From a virus: a DNA stretch of 26,186 nt. The notes beneath the pieces are model-generated. The model was not told where the DNA came from, ran no database searches, and saw only the letters and a program-made list of their open reading frames with translations. Within the stretch, counting starts at the first letter, position 1. Every line of letters starts with the position of its first letter. The stretch is from the IMG/VR virus record IMGVR_UViG_3300018481_000065, positions 1-26,186 of that record; one strand, written 5' to 3'. Made by a program: the position numbers and the translations under genes. Of this stretch, positions 13,628-20,274 are shown piece after piece.

Positions 13628-14383
13628 TTATTCCTTCTCCTTCGTTGACGTTGACTTCTTGCGACCCCGTGGCATCGGAACCTCGAGCACATCGAGCAAC
13701 TTGGTGATGTCCGGGTCCTCGATCTCGTCCGGTGCCACTGCCTTCCACTTGGTGCGAACCTTGGTGCGAAACCCACCCCAGTTCTGGAGCAGGAGCGATC
13801 TGAACTCTTCGCCGTCTTCGTCGTCACCCTTCGCGAGGTATCCGACCACGGACATCAGATGAACGACCTCCTCTGCCAACTGACCCGCCATCGACGGCAC
13901 ACGTACCTTGCCCTCCTTCCTCACTTCGACCTCTTTGCTGCCCGCCGTGTAGAACACGTGCAGCGGCAGGTCTCTGAACTCACGCAGGAGGCGGCGCATC
14001 TGTGTTGACACGACGCCATAGTCACCCTGCTCGATGAGGTCGGGCTCCTTGCGGGAAGGACCCTTCTCATCGATGCGAGTGAGCAACCCCCAGATGTGCG
14101 TCTCCGAGATCGAGTCGATCCCGAGTGACTTGTACGGACAGTTCTCATCTGACACGAGCTCGAACGCTTCGTTGTAGTCCTCCCACGAACGGATGCGCGC
14201 AACGTCGATGTCCAGGCCGGCGAGTGTCTCCTCACCGCCCTCGAAGTCGAGTAGCAGCATCGGGTACGTGCGAGGATCCTCTTGTGCCGTGCCGAGCAGG
14301 AATGTCTTGCCGTGCCCCGCCGGCCCGAAGATCAGCGTCTTGACGTACCGTTGGTCCTCAGGTTTGTGAATCTCGAGCGCCAC
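13628..14383 (-). CDS. Sak4-like AAA ATPase (recombination/annealing)
   Basis: A 251-residue P-loop ATPase with Walker A GPAGHGKT at 20-27, a Walker B-like MLLLDFEGG near 43-51, and a second acidic strand SLGIDSIS. Size and layout match the RecA-like Sak4/AAA_24 family of phage recombinases, which work with a single-strand DNA-binding partner, here the adjacent DUF669 protein. The C terminus is basic (RGRKKSTSTKEKE). It starts with GTG at 14383, six bases after GGAGG. The Cas4-like nuclease and RuvC-like resolvase are upstream in the same operon. Confidence 0.8.
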   Translation of the reverse strand: MALEIHKPEDQRYVKTLIFGPAGHGKTFLLGTAQEDPRTYPMLLLDFEGGEETLAGLDIDVARIRSWEDYNEAFELVSDENCPYKSLGIDSISETHIWGLLTRIDEKGPSRKEPDLIEQGDYGVVSTQMRRLLREFRDLPLHVFYTAGSKEVEVRKEGKVRVPSMAGQLAEEVVHLMSVVGYLAKGDDEDGEEFRSLLLQNWGGFRTKVRTKWKAVAPDEIEDPDITKLLDVLEVPMPRGRKKSTSTKEKE

Positions 14384-14531
14384 TAAGCGCCTCCTCTCTG
14401 ATGCGGTCGGAATCGAGATCGATCCTCACGATCTCACCGACCTGGTAGACCTTGTACCCAGCGCCCTCGACCTTCGTTGGATCTCCAGACGCGACAGTGC
14501 GCACCGCAGCCTGGATCGCCTCCCAGTTCAC
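14358..14531 (-). CDS. Small hypothetical protein (57 residues)
   Basis: A GTG start at 14531 is preceded by GGAGGAG and overlaps the stop of the 63-residue gene (GTGA). The product begins VNWEAIQAAVRTVASGDPTK, has EGAGYKVYQVGEIVRIDLDS in the middle, and ends GARDSQT. It overlaps the start of the Sak4-like gene by 26 bases, consistent with translational coupling. No family recognised. Confidence 0.6.
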   Translation of the reverse strand: MNWEAIQAAVRTVASGDPTKVEGAGYKVYQVGEIVRIDLDSDRIREEALSGARDSQT

Positions 14532-14719
14532 GCTCTCCTCCTTCGCTTACTCGTACCGAGCAGCGCCTCGCGGTGTGGGCGCCGTAGGTGGTAGGTCAGG
14601 TACCCTACACCATCGATCGACTCGCCCATGTCGAGCAACTCTTGCGCGAGGTGTGGCTGGTTGTTCTTGGGTTTGTGGTGCACTGATTCTGTTGGACGTG
14701 CTCCCTTACTCCTTGCCAT
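14528..14719 (-). CDS. Small basic hypothetical protein
   Basis: A 63-residue basic protein starting MARSKGARPTESVHHKPKNN and ending in a strongly Arg-rich tail (REALLGTSKRRRRA). It overlaps its upstream neighbour by 14 bases, and its stop overlaps the GTG of the next gene. The LLDMGESIDGVGYLTYHLRRPHRE segment may form helices. The tail suggests nucleic-acid binding, but I recognise no family. Confidence 0.55.
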   Translation of the reverse strand: MARSKGARPTESVHHKPKNNQPHLAQELLDMGESIDGVGYLTYHLRRPHREALLGTSKRRRRA

Positions 14720-14966
14720 CGTCGTCCTGCTCTCGTTGTAGTGGGATCACTTCGGCAATCATCTGCTGCACTGTCTCATCGACCTGACGACCTGCCGCCT
14801 TGATCCTCTTCTCCGCTTCTTGGATCTCAGGTTCCCATGCTCGACGGACGCCGGCGATGTACGCCTCCGCGACTGCGCCGTAGAGGATGAACAGCATGAC
14901 CGCAAACGCGCCGACGACCAACGCCCACGCCCACCATGGTCCTGTTAGTGCTAGATCGATGCTCAT
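14706..14966 (-). CDS. Small membrane protein with coiled coil
   Basis: An 86-residue protein with one N-terminal transmembrane segment (WWAWALVVGAFAVMLFILYG) followed by a charged helix likely to form a coiled coil (EPEIQEAEKRIKAAGRQVDE). Start and stop overlap the neighbouring genes. It lies between nuclease and recombination genes. The role is unknown; anchoring a complex to the membrane is one possibility. Confidence 0.65.
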   Translation of the reverse strand: MSIDLALTGPWWAWALVVGAFAVMLFILYGAVAEAYIAGVRRAWEPEIQEAEKRIKAAGRQVDETVQQMIAEVIPLQREQDDDGKE

Positions 14967-16183
14967 GCTGCCTTCCTGTCTTCGCCTTGCATGAAGGACT
15001 GCTCGATGATGCCCTCAGGGTCGCCACCATCGTCCATCGCCTGACAGATCTCTTTGACCGAACACGAAGGACACCACCACGTTGACTTGTTCGGGTAGCG
15101 CATCTCCTCGACCAACACGGCCTCCTCCATGTCTGAGTACTGAGTGAAGGCCTGCGCTTCGTACGCGAGCAACTCGTCCTGGTTGCGTCGAGGCTCGTAG
15201 CGCTGGAAGAACGGATCCCATCCTTTCGCGAGCAACCCCTCGAGGCATTCGGCGTGCGCCTCTGACGACACCTTGCCTTTCTTGTAGAGCCCGAGGTCCT
15301 TCAGCGCCTCTCGGTACATGTCGGGCGTGGTGAGTTGGTCCTTCGCCGTTGACAGCGCCTTCCCCTCGCTGTTGTGAGGACCGTTCTTGCTGTTGCCTTG
15401 AACCCATCGAGGCTCTTTTGGTGTGTTCTTGATCAGGTAGTTGAAGATCACGCCACGGGGCATCTTGCCAGTGAGGCGCCACACCACGTAGCAGTACCCG
15501 GTAGGTTGCTCATCGAAGTCGAGCCCACGATCGTTCGGCGCGCTGGCGGACGTCTTGTGGTCGACCACCCAGAGGCCTTTGTACGGCGTCGCGCGGTCGA
15601 CCAGCATGTCGATCCGCGCCGTGAGGTAGATCGGTTCACCACTCGTGTTGACAAGGACCTGCTTCGACGTGGGGTGCACCAGCGGGACCATGCAGCGTCC
15701 TGACTCGTGGACGATTACGTCTGCTTCCTTCGGGTACCCCTTCGGGCGCTTGTTGTCGAACTGCTCCATGCCGTTGCCTTCGATCGCGCGCACGTCCGTC
15801 CAGGTCACCTTGGTCATCGACTCGTACTTCGGATAGAGTTCGAGCATGGCGAGGCCCATGAGGCGAAGGTCCCACACGTCCCGCGATGTGTCCTCGGTGT
15901 AGAGGCCCCCAAGTTCGTCCGCTATCTTCGCGTCGAACTCGTCGTGCCATTCCGTGAACGCGTCGAGCGCTGATGTGAGGTCGCCCTTCGACGCGTAGTA
16001 GGACTCGAGTGCTGTGTGGATCCCAGTACCGAACTCGAGAGCGAACGCCGGCGACTTGGGGACCCAGTTGTCGATTGTCTCGAGTCCCCAGCGCCGGCGA
16101 CAGGTCCTGAAGGACGAACGCTCCGTGACTGATACGTCCCTGCCCGCGCGGGTCAGGTCAAGTGGTGTGACTTCCTTCGACAC
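14963..16183 (-). CDS. Cas4/RecB-like PD-(D/E)XK nuclease with Fe-S site
   Basis: A 406-residue exonuclease-like protein. The N-terminal motif is SSFRTCRRRW (C28), then FGTGIHTALE with H56. The catalytic core is ARIDMLVD (D192) followed by GLWVVDHKT (D208, K210). The C terminus has CPSCSVKEIC (C371, C374, C380). One early Cys plus a C-x2-C-x5-C at the end is the iron-sulfur arrangement of Cas4 and AddB nucleases. The GTG at 16183 is chosen as start because AAAGGAG lies just upstream and the N terminus then begins VSKEVTPLDL. It overlaps the RuvC-like gene by 26 bases. Likely role: end resection for recombination with the Sak4-like ATPase. Confidence 0.85.
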   Translation of the reverse strand: MSKEVTPLDLTRAGRDVSVTERSSFRTCRRRWGLETIDNWVPKSPAFALEFGTGIHTALESYYASKGDLTSALDAFTEWHDEFDAKIADELGGLYTEDTSRDVWDLRLMGLAMLELYPKYESMTKVTWTDVRAIEGNGMEQFDNKRPKGYPKEADVIVHESGRCMVPLVHPTSKQVLVNTSGEPIYLTARIDMLVDRATPYKGLWVVDHKTSASAPNDRGLDFDEQPTGYCYVVWRLTGKMPRGVIFNYLIKNTPKEPRWVQGNSKNGPHNSEGKALSTAKDQLTTPDMYREALKDLGLYKKGKVSSEAHAECLEGLLAKGWDPFFQRYEPRRNQDELLAYEAQAFTQYSDMEEAVLVEEMRYPNKSTWWCPSCSVKEICQAMDDGGDPEGIIEQSFMQGEDRKAA

Positions 16184-16562
16184 GTGTTGCTCCTTTGGCG
16201 TGGTAGTACCAGCGGGCGATTGCGCAGGCATCCTTCTCGTGCACTGAGATCCCGGTCGGGTTCTCACCTCGGGATGCTGGCGTGTTCTTCCACTGGGCCG
16301 GTTGCACCCATTGGACGTCTTCTGCCTCCTCCCTCACGACGCGCTCCACTTCCTCGAGCACGGCGCGATGGTGGCGGGAGAACACTGGGCCTGATTCGCA
16401 GACGACATCCGTGGCGTCCATCAGTCGGATAGCGTTGCGCAACCCGTCCCAGGGAGCACAAGCAATCGACGTTGCGGCAACGCGTCCATCGACAAGCAGA
16501 GCGATCCCGGTTTTCACGCCGGGGTCGATCGCGAGGACGCGAGTGCCTTCGGGGGTCGTCAT
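16158..16562 (-). CDS. RuvC-like Holliday junction resolvase
   Basis: A 134-residue RNase H-fold nuclease. Motifs are VLAIDPGVKTGIAL with D13, VVCESGPV with E56, and VHEKDACAIARW with D111, matching the acidic residues of RuvC-type resolvases. The preferred start is the ATG at 16562 (MTTPEGTRVLAIDPG). No clear ribosome-binding site precedes it. A CGATAC hexamer lies 13 bases upstream of the ATG, with TTGTTG 17 bases further, so a nearly leaderless mRNA is possible. It is first in the long operon that ends with the polymerase, and a terminator hairpin at 16609-16636 separates it from the gene upstream. Confidence 0.8.
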   Translation of the reverse strand: MTTPEGTRVLAIDPGVKTGIALLVDGRVAATSIACAPWDGLRNAIRLMDATDVVCESGPVFSRHHRAVLEEVERVVREEAEDVQWVQPAQWKNTPASRGENPTGISVHEKDACAIARWYYHAKGATRVEGSHTT

Positions 16563-16608
16563 GCGAACCACGAACGTATCGGATCGGATCGTGTGGCACA
16601 ACAACGAC

Positions 16609-16636
16609 GATGGGCGCCCCTCTCGAGGCGCCCATC
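16609..16636 (-). terminator. Strong hairpin terminator
   Basis: GATGGGCGCC at 16609-16618 pairs perfectly with GGCGCCCATC at 16627-16636 around an eight-base loop. It lies 27 bases after the - strand stop at 16663, with no other gene before the RuvC-like start at 16562. No T run follows. Confidence 0.7.
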
Positions 16637-16662
16637 GGCACGCGCGTATGTGTTGTGGTGTG

Positions 16663-17148
16663 CTACAGGCGCTCGTCCGTCAGCGCGTCTGACTCGTCCA
16701 TCTCAGCGAGGCGCTCGTCGTTCGCGCATGCCGCGCGATCGTACTCGAGCACCTTGGCGTAGAGCCTGATCGCGACCTCTGACTTCGTGTCCTCGAGCAC
16801 GTTGCTGATTGCGTTCGTGCTCTTCGACCCGCTGTAGTACCCGAGGCGGTGCTCCTGGGTGTGCATCCACTTGGGCAGGCGCTCCTCGAGGATGTCAGCG
16901 ATGGCGCTCGCGTTGTCAAGCGAGCACCCGTCCTCCTCGGGCAGGATGCCGAGCTCGAAGAGGATGTTGTACTTCGCCTGGGCCTCCGCAACGTCCTTCC
17001 CGTGCCACTCGATCGCATACGCGGGATCGGTGTCGAAGGACTCCTTGAACTTCGCCTTGGCGTCAAAGTAGTGACGCTCCCACGAGATGAACTCGTACGA
17101 GAGCGCCTCGTAGACGCGGGCGTGAAGGTCCTGGGTGTTGGTGATCAT
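16663..17148 (-). CDS. Hypothetical protein
   Basis: A 161-residue soluble acidic protein starting MITNTQDLHARVYEALSYEF, with an early SWERHYFDAKAKFKESF helix and a middle segment FELGILPEEDGCSLDN. The ATG at 17148 is preceded by CCCCCAAAGGAG and leader hairpin C, and a strong terminator follows. It therefore looks like a single-gene transcription unit. No family or motif recognised. Confidence 0.65.
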   Translation of the reverse strand: MITNTQDLHARVYEALSYEFISWERHYFDAKAKFKESFDTDPAYAIEWHGKDVAEAQAKYNILFELGILPEEDGCSLDNASAIADILEERLPKWMHTQEHRLGYYSGSKSTNAISNVLEDTKSEVAIRLYAKVLEYDRAACANDERLAEMDESDALTDERL

Positions 17149-17185
17149 TGTGCTTCTCCTTTGGGGGTGGGCGTCGCCGTGTGCG

Positions 17186-17206
17186 CTGCCCGGTACGGGC
17201 AGTATA
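17186..17206 (-). promoter_or_regulatory. Leader hairpin with TATA element, copy C
   Basis: Read on the - strand: TATA, then CTGCCCG, loop TAC, CGGGCAG (7-bp perfect stem, 17186-17202). The extended ribosome-binding motif is at 17158-17167, 18 bases further. A GGGACA hexamer lies 18 bases upstream of TATACT. The stem shares only its outer CTG/CAG with copy B; the inner pairs are exchanged in a complementary way. Confidence 0.6.
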
Positions 17207-17224
17207 GCGGCTAACGACGCAAAG

Positions 17225-17261
17225 TGTCCCGCCCCACGCGTGTTCGTGCATGGGACGGGAC
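17225..17261 (-). terminator. Hairpin after the DUF2510 gene
   Basis: GTCCCG at 17225-17230 and CCC at 17233-17235 pair with GGG and CGGGAC ending at 17261, around a 16-base loop with one internal mismatch. It follows the - strand stop at 17271 by ten bases and lies just upstream of leader C. Confidence 0.5.
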
Positions 17262-17270
17262 CTTTGCTTG

Positions 17271-17663
17271 CTACGAGTAGCGCCCGTACCCGCGGGTCGA
17301 CTGCGGGTCTGCCATCGCAACGGCGATGATGATGAGCAGTACGCCGATTGCTCCGATGATCCCGAGCCACATTCCCCAGGATGCCATCCCGCGGCCTGTG
17401 ACCTGACCGCCCGACTCATCGATCTCCTTCCGCGCCTTGGCGCCGAACACGATCGCGAGGATTGAACCGATGCCCCAGATCCAGAGGAGCGATAGGACCA
17501 ATGATGCGATGGCGTACCCGGACGTCCGAGCGTTCGCCACTGCGTTGATCGGTGAGCGGTTGTCCGTCCACTTCGACCCGTCCCAGTAGCGCTTGGTCGT
17601 AGGATCGCTGGGGTCCTCGTACCAACCTGGGTTCGGGGCACTGACTGTTGCTACGTCACTCAT
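17271..17663 (-). CDS. DUF2510 membrane protein
   Basis: A 130-residue protein with an N-terminal DUF2510 motif, PGWYEDPSDPTTKRYWDGSKWT (P12 to T33). A DUF4190-like part with two transmembrane segments follows, one from about IASLVLSLLWIWGIGSILAI and one from about WLGIIGAIGVLLIIIAVAM. DUF2510 is nearly confined to Actinobacteria and their phages, making this one of the best host indicators in the window. It likely sits in the host membrane with DUF2510 in the cytoplasm. Function is not established. The start follows AAAGGGAAGGA in the recurrent leader. Confidence 0.85.
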   Translation of the reverse strand: MSDVATVSAPNPGWYEDPSDPTTKRYWDGSKWTDNRSPINAVANARTSGYAIASLVLSLLWIWGIGSILAIVFGAKARKEIDESGGQVTGRGMASWGMWLGIIGAIGVLLIIIAVAMADPQSTRGYGRYS

Positions 17664-17744
17664 GTTGTTCCTTCCCTTTGGGGGTTGTTCCCGGCAGTAT
17701 CGCCGGAGGAGGCACGCAGGATTCGACTCCCGCGCGCCCTGGTG

Positions 17745-18008
17745 TTACAGAACGTCGAACGTTGCCAAGAACGGCACGATGCACAACGCGGCGAGGAACA
17801 GGATGACCTGATCCGGGCCCGTCAACGTGTCGAGCGTGATCTGGTGGATGCACACCGCAGCACCGATCAGTGCGGGCAGTGCGAACACGCGCCGCAGGTG
17901 CTGGCGACGTTGCCTTCTCAGCGCCTCCAACTCCCGCTGGTGCGCTGAACGCCTCGCGCTGTTGTGCGCTTCGTCCTCGAGGCGCGCAATAGCGGTCCTG
18001 CTGATCAT
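17745..18008 (-). CDS. Small two-helix membrane protein
   Basis: An 87-residue protein starting MISRTAIARLEDEAHN. It has a basic amphipathic helix (RELEALRRQRRQHLRRV) and then two hydrophobic segments (FALPALIGAAVCIHQ and VILFLAALCIVPFLATF). The ATG at 18008 is preferred because AAAGGAAGGA lies just upstream. An ATG at 18056 would add 16 residues but has only a weak site. A DUF2510 membrane protein follows. Function unknown. Confidence 0.6.
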   Translation of the reverse strand: MISRTAIARLEDEAHNSARRSAHQRELEALRRQRRQHLRRVFALPALIGAAVCIHQITLDTLTGPDQVILFLAALCIVPFLATFDVL

Positions 18009-18061
18009 GGGATCCTTCCTTTCGATGTCTAGGAACGAGAGTAGCCGTTTGGGCATGGTGA

Positions 18062-18394
18062 TCACTTGCCGTACCTCCTTCGCACTAGGTCGAGGCGCTG
18101 GCACACGTGTCCTGCGCTGCCGCGCTTCTTGTATGGGCCACGAACACCACTCGGTGTCTCTCCAGTGCATCCCGATCCGAGTTCGATGAGATCCCGGACA
18201 GGCAATCCTGCCACGAGTCCCATCTCATCGCATCGGCAATGGTCGTACCGTTCTGCTGTCTCCGCCAGCACCTCAGCAGAGACCGACGCTACGCGGACGT
18301 ACTTCGTGCCCCCGTCCTTACTCGGGGCAGGTTGTTCAACGGGCGGAGACGCGATCTGAGCAAGCACGCTGAGATCGATCGTCAGCGCGGTCAT
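18062..18394 (-). CDS. Hypothetical Cys-containing protein
   Basis: A 110-residue protein starting MTALTIDLSVLAQIASPPVE. The second half contains HCRC, GCTGETPSGVRGPYKKRG and HVCQRLDLVRRRYGK, a set of Cys and His that could bind zinc, and a basic end. The ATG overlaps the stop of the upstream winged-helix-like gene (ATGA). No family recognised. Confidence 0.6.
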   Translation of the reverse strand: MTALTIDLSVLAQIASPPVEQPAPSKDGGTKYVRVASVSAEVLAETAERYDHCRCDEMGLVAGLPVRDLIELGSGCTGETPSGVRGPYKKRGSAGHVCQRLDLVRRRYGK

Positions 18395-18672
18395 GCCTGC
18401 ACCTTCACCTTCGGGTTGATCTGGTAGGCGACCTTCGTCTTGGTCGACCCTGACTCGTTGAACGTGTAGCGGGTGACCGCACCGACCATCTCGAGCGCGT
18501 ACATCGCGGCGACAACATCCTGAGGGTACTTTGCCTCCGCTTGTTCGCACAACGTCTCGAACGGCACGGGACCATCTGAGTCAACTAGACCCAGCAGGAT
18601 CTTTGCGACCTGCTGGGCCTTGCTGCTCGTCGGGTGGTCCTTCGCCTTGACGAACTTCGACTTGGTCGCCAT
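18391..18672 (-). CDS. Small winged-helix-like protein
   Basis: A 93-residue basic protein. The segment QQVAKILLGLVDSDGPVPFE, then LCEQAEAKYPQDVVAAMYAL, then VTRYTFN and VAYQINPKV reads as helix-helix-helix-beta hairpin, as in winged-helix DNA-binding domains. It follows another winged-helix-like gene with a TAATG junction. A regulatory role is plausible. I do not recognise a named family. Confidence 0.6.
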   Translation of the reverse strand: MATKSKFVKAKDHPTSSKAQQVAKILLGLVDSDGPVPFETLCEQAEAKYPQDVVAAMYALEMVGAVTRYTFNESGSTKTKVAYQINPKVKVQA

Positions 18673-19076
18673 TAGAGCGTCACCTCTTCACCCGGGACGA
18701 TTGACACGGTGCCACGGGTCCAGGTCCAATCGGTTGTCACGTTGCCTGACATCTCCTTTGCCCTACCTTGCTCCCGGAGGCGCTTGAGGATGTTAGTCAC
18801 AGTGCCACTTGACATGTTGCCCACACGCTCAACGACTACGCGGGTGGGGATAGGGCGCTCTGTTGGGAGGACGTTGAACACGGCGTTCTCCATCTCCTCC
18901 TTGCCTTCCTTAGTCCTGCTCTTCCCATACCAAGGTGAGGACCGTCTGGTTCCGTTCTTGCGCTTCTTGCTGACGTTGAGCAGCGTAAGGAGCGCTTCCT
19001 CACGATCTTGCAGTAAGGAGATTTTCTCTCGAGTATCCGAGAGTTCCGTTCTGATGTCTTCCTGCTTGATTGACAT
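18672..19076 (-). CDS. Winged-helix-like DNA-binding protein with coiled coil
   Basis: A 134-residue protein. Residues about 1-40 form a predicted coiled coil (IRTELSDTREKISLLQDREE), a basic linker follows (KKRKNGTRRSSPWYGKSRTK), and then a winged-helix-like part with IPTRVVVERVGNMSSGTVTN, where SSGTVTNILKRL looks like the recognition helix. Probably a dimeric transcription factor. It starts after a leader variant (CCCCCAGAAGGGAATC). Together with the next gene it may regulate the small-gene operons. Confidence 0.65.
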   Translation of the reverse strand: MSIKQEDIRTELSDTREKISLLQDREEALLTLLNVSKKRKNGTRRSSPWYGKSRTKEGKEEMENAVFNVLPTERPIPTRVVVERVGNMSSGTVTNILKRLREQGRAKEMSGNVTTDWTWTRGTVSIVPGEEVTL

Positions 19077-19102
19077 GATTCCCTTCTGGGGGTTGGTGGT
19101 TA

Positions 19103-19627
19103 TCAGTAGTCGAAGTTGCCGACTACGTCCGACGCTTCCTCACGCGCCGACGCAAGTGCGTCGTGGTCGTCGCGCTCATCCTCGTCCGCGTCCTCGTCCA
19201 GTTCGTCCTCCTCTGCCTCCCACTGTTCGAGCTCGTCGGCGTACGCCTCGAGCGCATCGACCTTCTCACGCGACTCCTCTGCCACGTGACCTTCCTGGAG
19301 ACCTTCGGGCATGTTGTCGATGCCCTCCTGGTACTCCTCTCCGATCTCACGCGCTGTGTCCGCGATCGACTGCACCGCGGACGTCAACTCGTCTGCCGAC
19401 TCGTACCCGCTCGGATCGAACTCGTCCATCGCGTCCCACACGGGACCCAACTTGCTGCTCGACGTCTCGGAACGCTTCGGCGTGTGGTCCTTGCACCAGA
19501 ACAGACGCGGCCCGAAGCGAGGCTCGGCGTGCTTGTACGGCTCGCCAACCTCGACCTCGTGACCGCACCTGCGGCACTTGCGTGGCGACTTCGCCGCCCG
19601 TGCCTTCTGAACGTAGTGAACTCTCAT
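19103..19627 (-). CDS. Actinophage zinc-finger protein (MRVHYV family)
   Basis: A 174-residue protein with the N terminus MRVHYVQKARAAKSPRKCRR, recognised from many actinobacteriophages. A CRRCGHEVEVGEPY motif, a PRFGPRLFWCKDH segment and a TPKRSETSSSKLG segment follow, giving a C-x2-C...C-x2-H zinc site. The second half is a long, very acidic helix ending EEASDVVGNFDY. Function unknown; the shape suggests a nucleic-acid mimic or adaptor, which is speculation. It starts after CCCCCACAAGGAG, and the tRNA-like element lies upstream of that leader. Confidence 0.75.
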   Translation of the reverse strand: MRVHYVQKARAAKSPRKCRRCGHEVEVGEPYKHAEPRFGPRLFWCKDHTPKRSETSSSKLGPVWDAMDEFDPSGYESADELTSAVQSIADTAREIGEEYQEGIDNMPEGLQEGHVAEESREKVDALEAYADELEQWEAEEDELDEDADEDERDDHDALASAREEASDVVGNFDY

Positions 19628-19659
19628 GGTGTCTCCTTGTGGGGGTTGTATGTGTGCGA

Positions 19660-19731
19660 TGGGGCACCTGGGAATCGAACCCAGGCGGCGAGAGGAAGCA
19701 CGAAGTTCTCGCCGGCGCGTCCTGCTGCCCC
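19660..19731 (-). other. tRNA-like element, D arm missing
   Basis: A 72-base stretch with a perfect T arm (CTGGG, loop TTCGATT, CCCAG) and an acceptor stem pairing six of seven bases (GGGGCAG with GTGCCCC) plus discriminator A. The centre is wrong for a canonical tRNA: GGCGAGA and TCTCGCC form a 7-bp stem around a 13-base loop, and no D stem or T8 is present. A forced anticodon loop gives CGT but with a mismatched stem. No CCA is encoded. It lies between the 85-residue gene and the ribosome-binding motif of the MRVHYV gene, so it is probably in the leader of that mRNA. Confidence 0.45.
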
Positions 19732-19741
19732 GGGGGAGGTG

Positions 19742-19999
19742 CTACGACTGAGCACCAACCTTGTACGCGTTGCTGATCGCCTCCGTGAGTTCGTCCCACG
19801 TGGCAAGACCTCCGTACTCCTCCTCCCACTCAGATCGCGTTAGAAGGCGTTGCAGGTCTACCGTCGCGCGCTTGCTGCTTGCGACGACGAGACCCGCGTC
19901 CCACATCTCGAACACGTAGAAGCGGAGGTCGTCCGCGTCAACGCGAATGATCATCTGAGCCATCGGGTTGTCGGCGTTGGCGTAGGTTGCCTTGATCAT
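19742..19999 (-). CDS. Hypothetical protein
   Basis: An 85-residue protein starting MIKATYANADNPMAQMIIRV and containing LRFYVFEMWDAGLVVASSKR and WEEEYGGLATWDELTEAISN. The ATG at 19999 is nine bases after GAGGGG. A GTG at 20005 overlaps the upstream stop (GTGA) and would add two residues. The junction GTGAACATG is the same as at the helicase start. No family recognised. Confidence 0.6.
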   Translation of the reverse strand: MIKATYANADNPMAQMIIRVDADDLRFYVFEMWDAGLVVASSKRATVDLQRLLTRSEWEEEYGGLATWDELTEAISNAYKVGAQS

Positions 20000-20001
20000 G
20001 T

Positions 20002-20220
20002 TCACCAACCCCTCTCGGCGTACATGTCGAGACGCTCCTCGAGTGGGATCGCCTGCGCCTCACGTGCCGCCTCGACAGCGCCCCACGGGTTGTCCGTGGT
20101 GAAGCGCTCGAGCTCGATCTCAGTGCCGTGCTCAATGACGACAACGAGGTGGGTGCAACCCATCTCCGGCTCCGGGACCTCGGTGATCTCGAATCGGAAG
20201 TCGCGTTCAGTGGTAGTCAT
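20002..20220 (-). CDS. Small hypothetical protein
   Basis: A 72-residue protein starting MTTTERDFRFEITEVPEPEM, with a beta-like GCTHLVVVIEHGTEIELERF and a helix AVEAAREAQAIPLEERLDMY. The ATG at 20220 follows the standard leader CCCCCAAAGGAG. It is the first gene of a pair with the 85-residue gene. No family recognised. Confidence 0.6.
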   Translation of the reverse strand: MTTTERDFRFEITEVPEPEMGCTHLVVVIEHGTEIELERFTTDNPWGAVEAAREAQAIPLEERLDMYAERGW

Positions 20221-20244
20221 GTTGTGTCTCCTTTGGGGGTTGAG

Positions 20245-20274
20245 GGGACGCGCCCTATCGGCGCAGCGCGTCCC
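20245..20274 (-). terminator. Hairpin spanning the stop of the DUF6011 gene
   Basis: GGGACGCG at 20245-20252 pairs with CGCGTCCC at 20267-20274. The stem encloses the - strand stop codon at 20255-20257. The next gene's leader motif begins six bases later (20230-20239). It could end the transcript or protect its 3' end. Confidence 0.5.

Noticed and set aside
17691-17706. A sixth copy of the TATA hairpin at CCGGC-AGTATC-GCCGG
   Set aside because: Here the arms flank the TATA-like hexamer instead of following it, so it does not match the other five.
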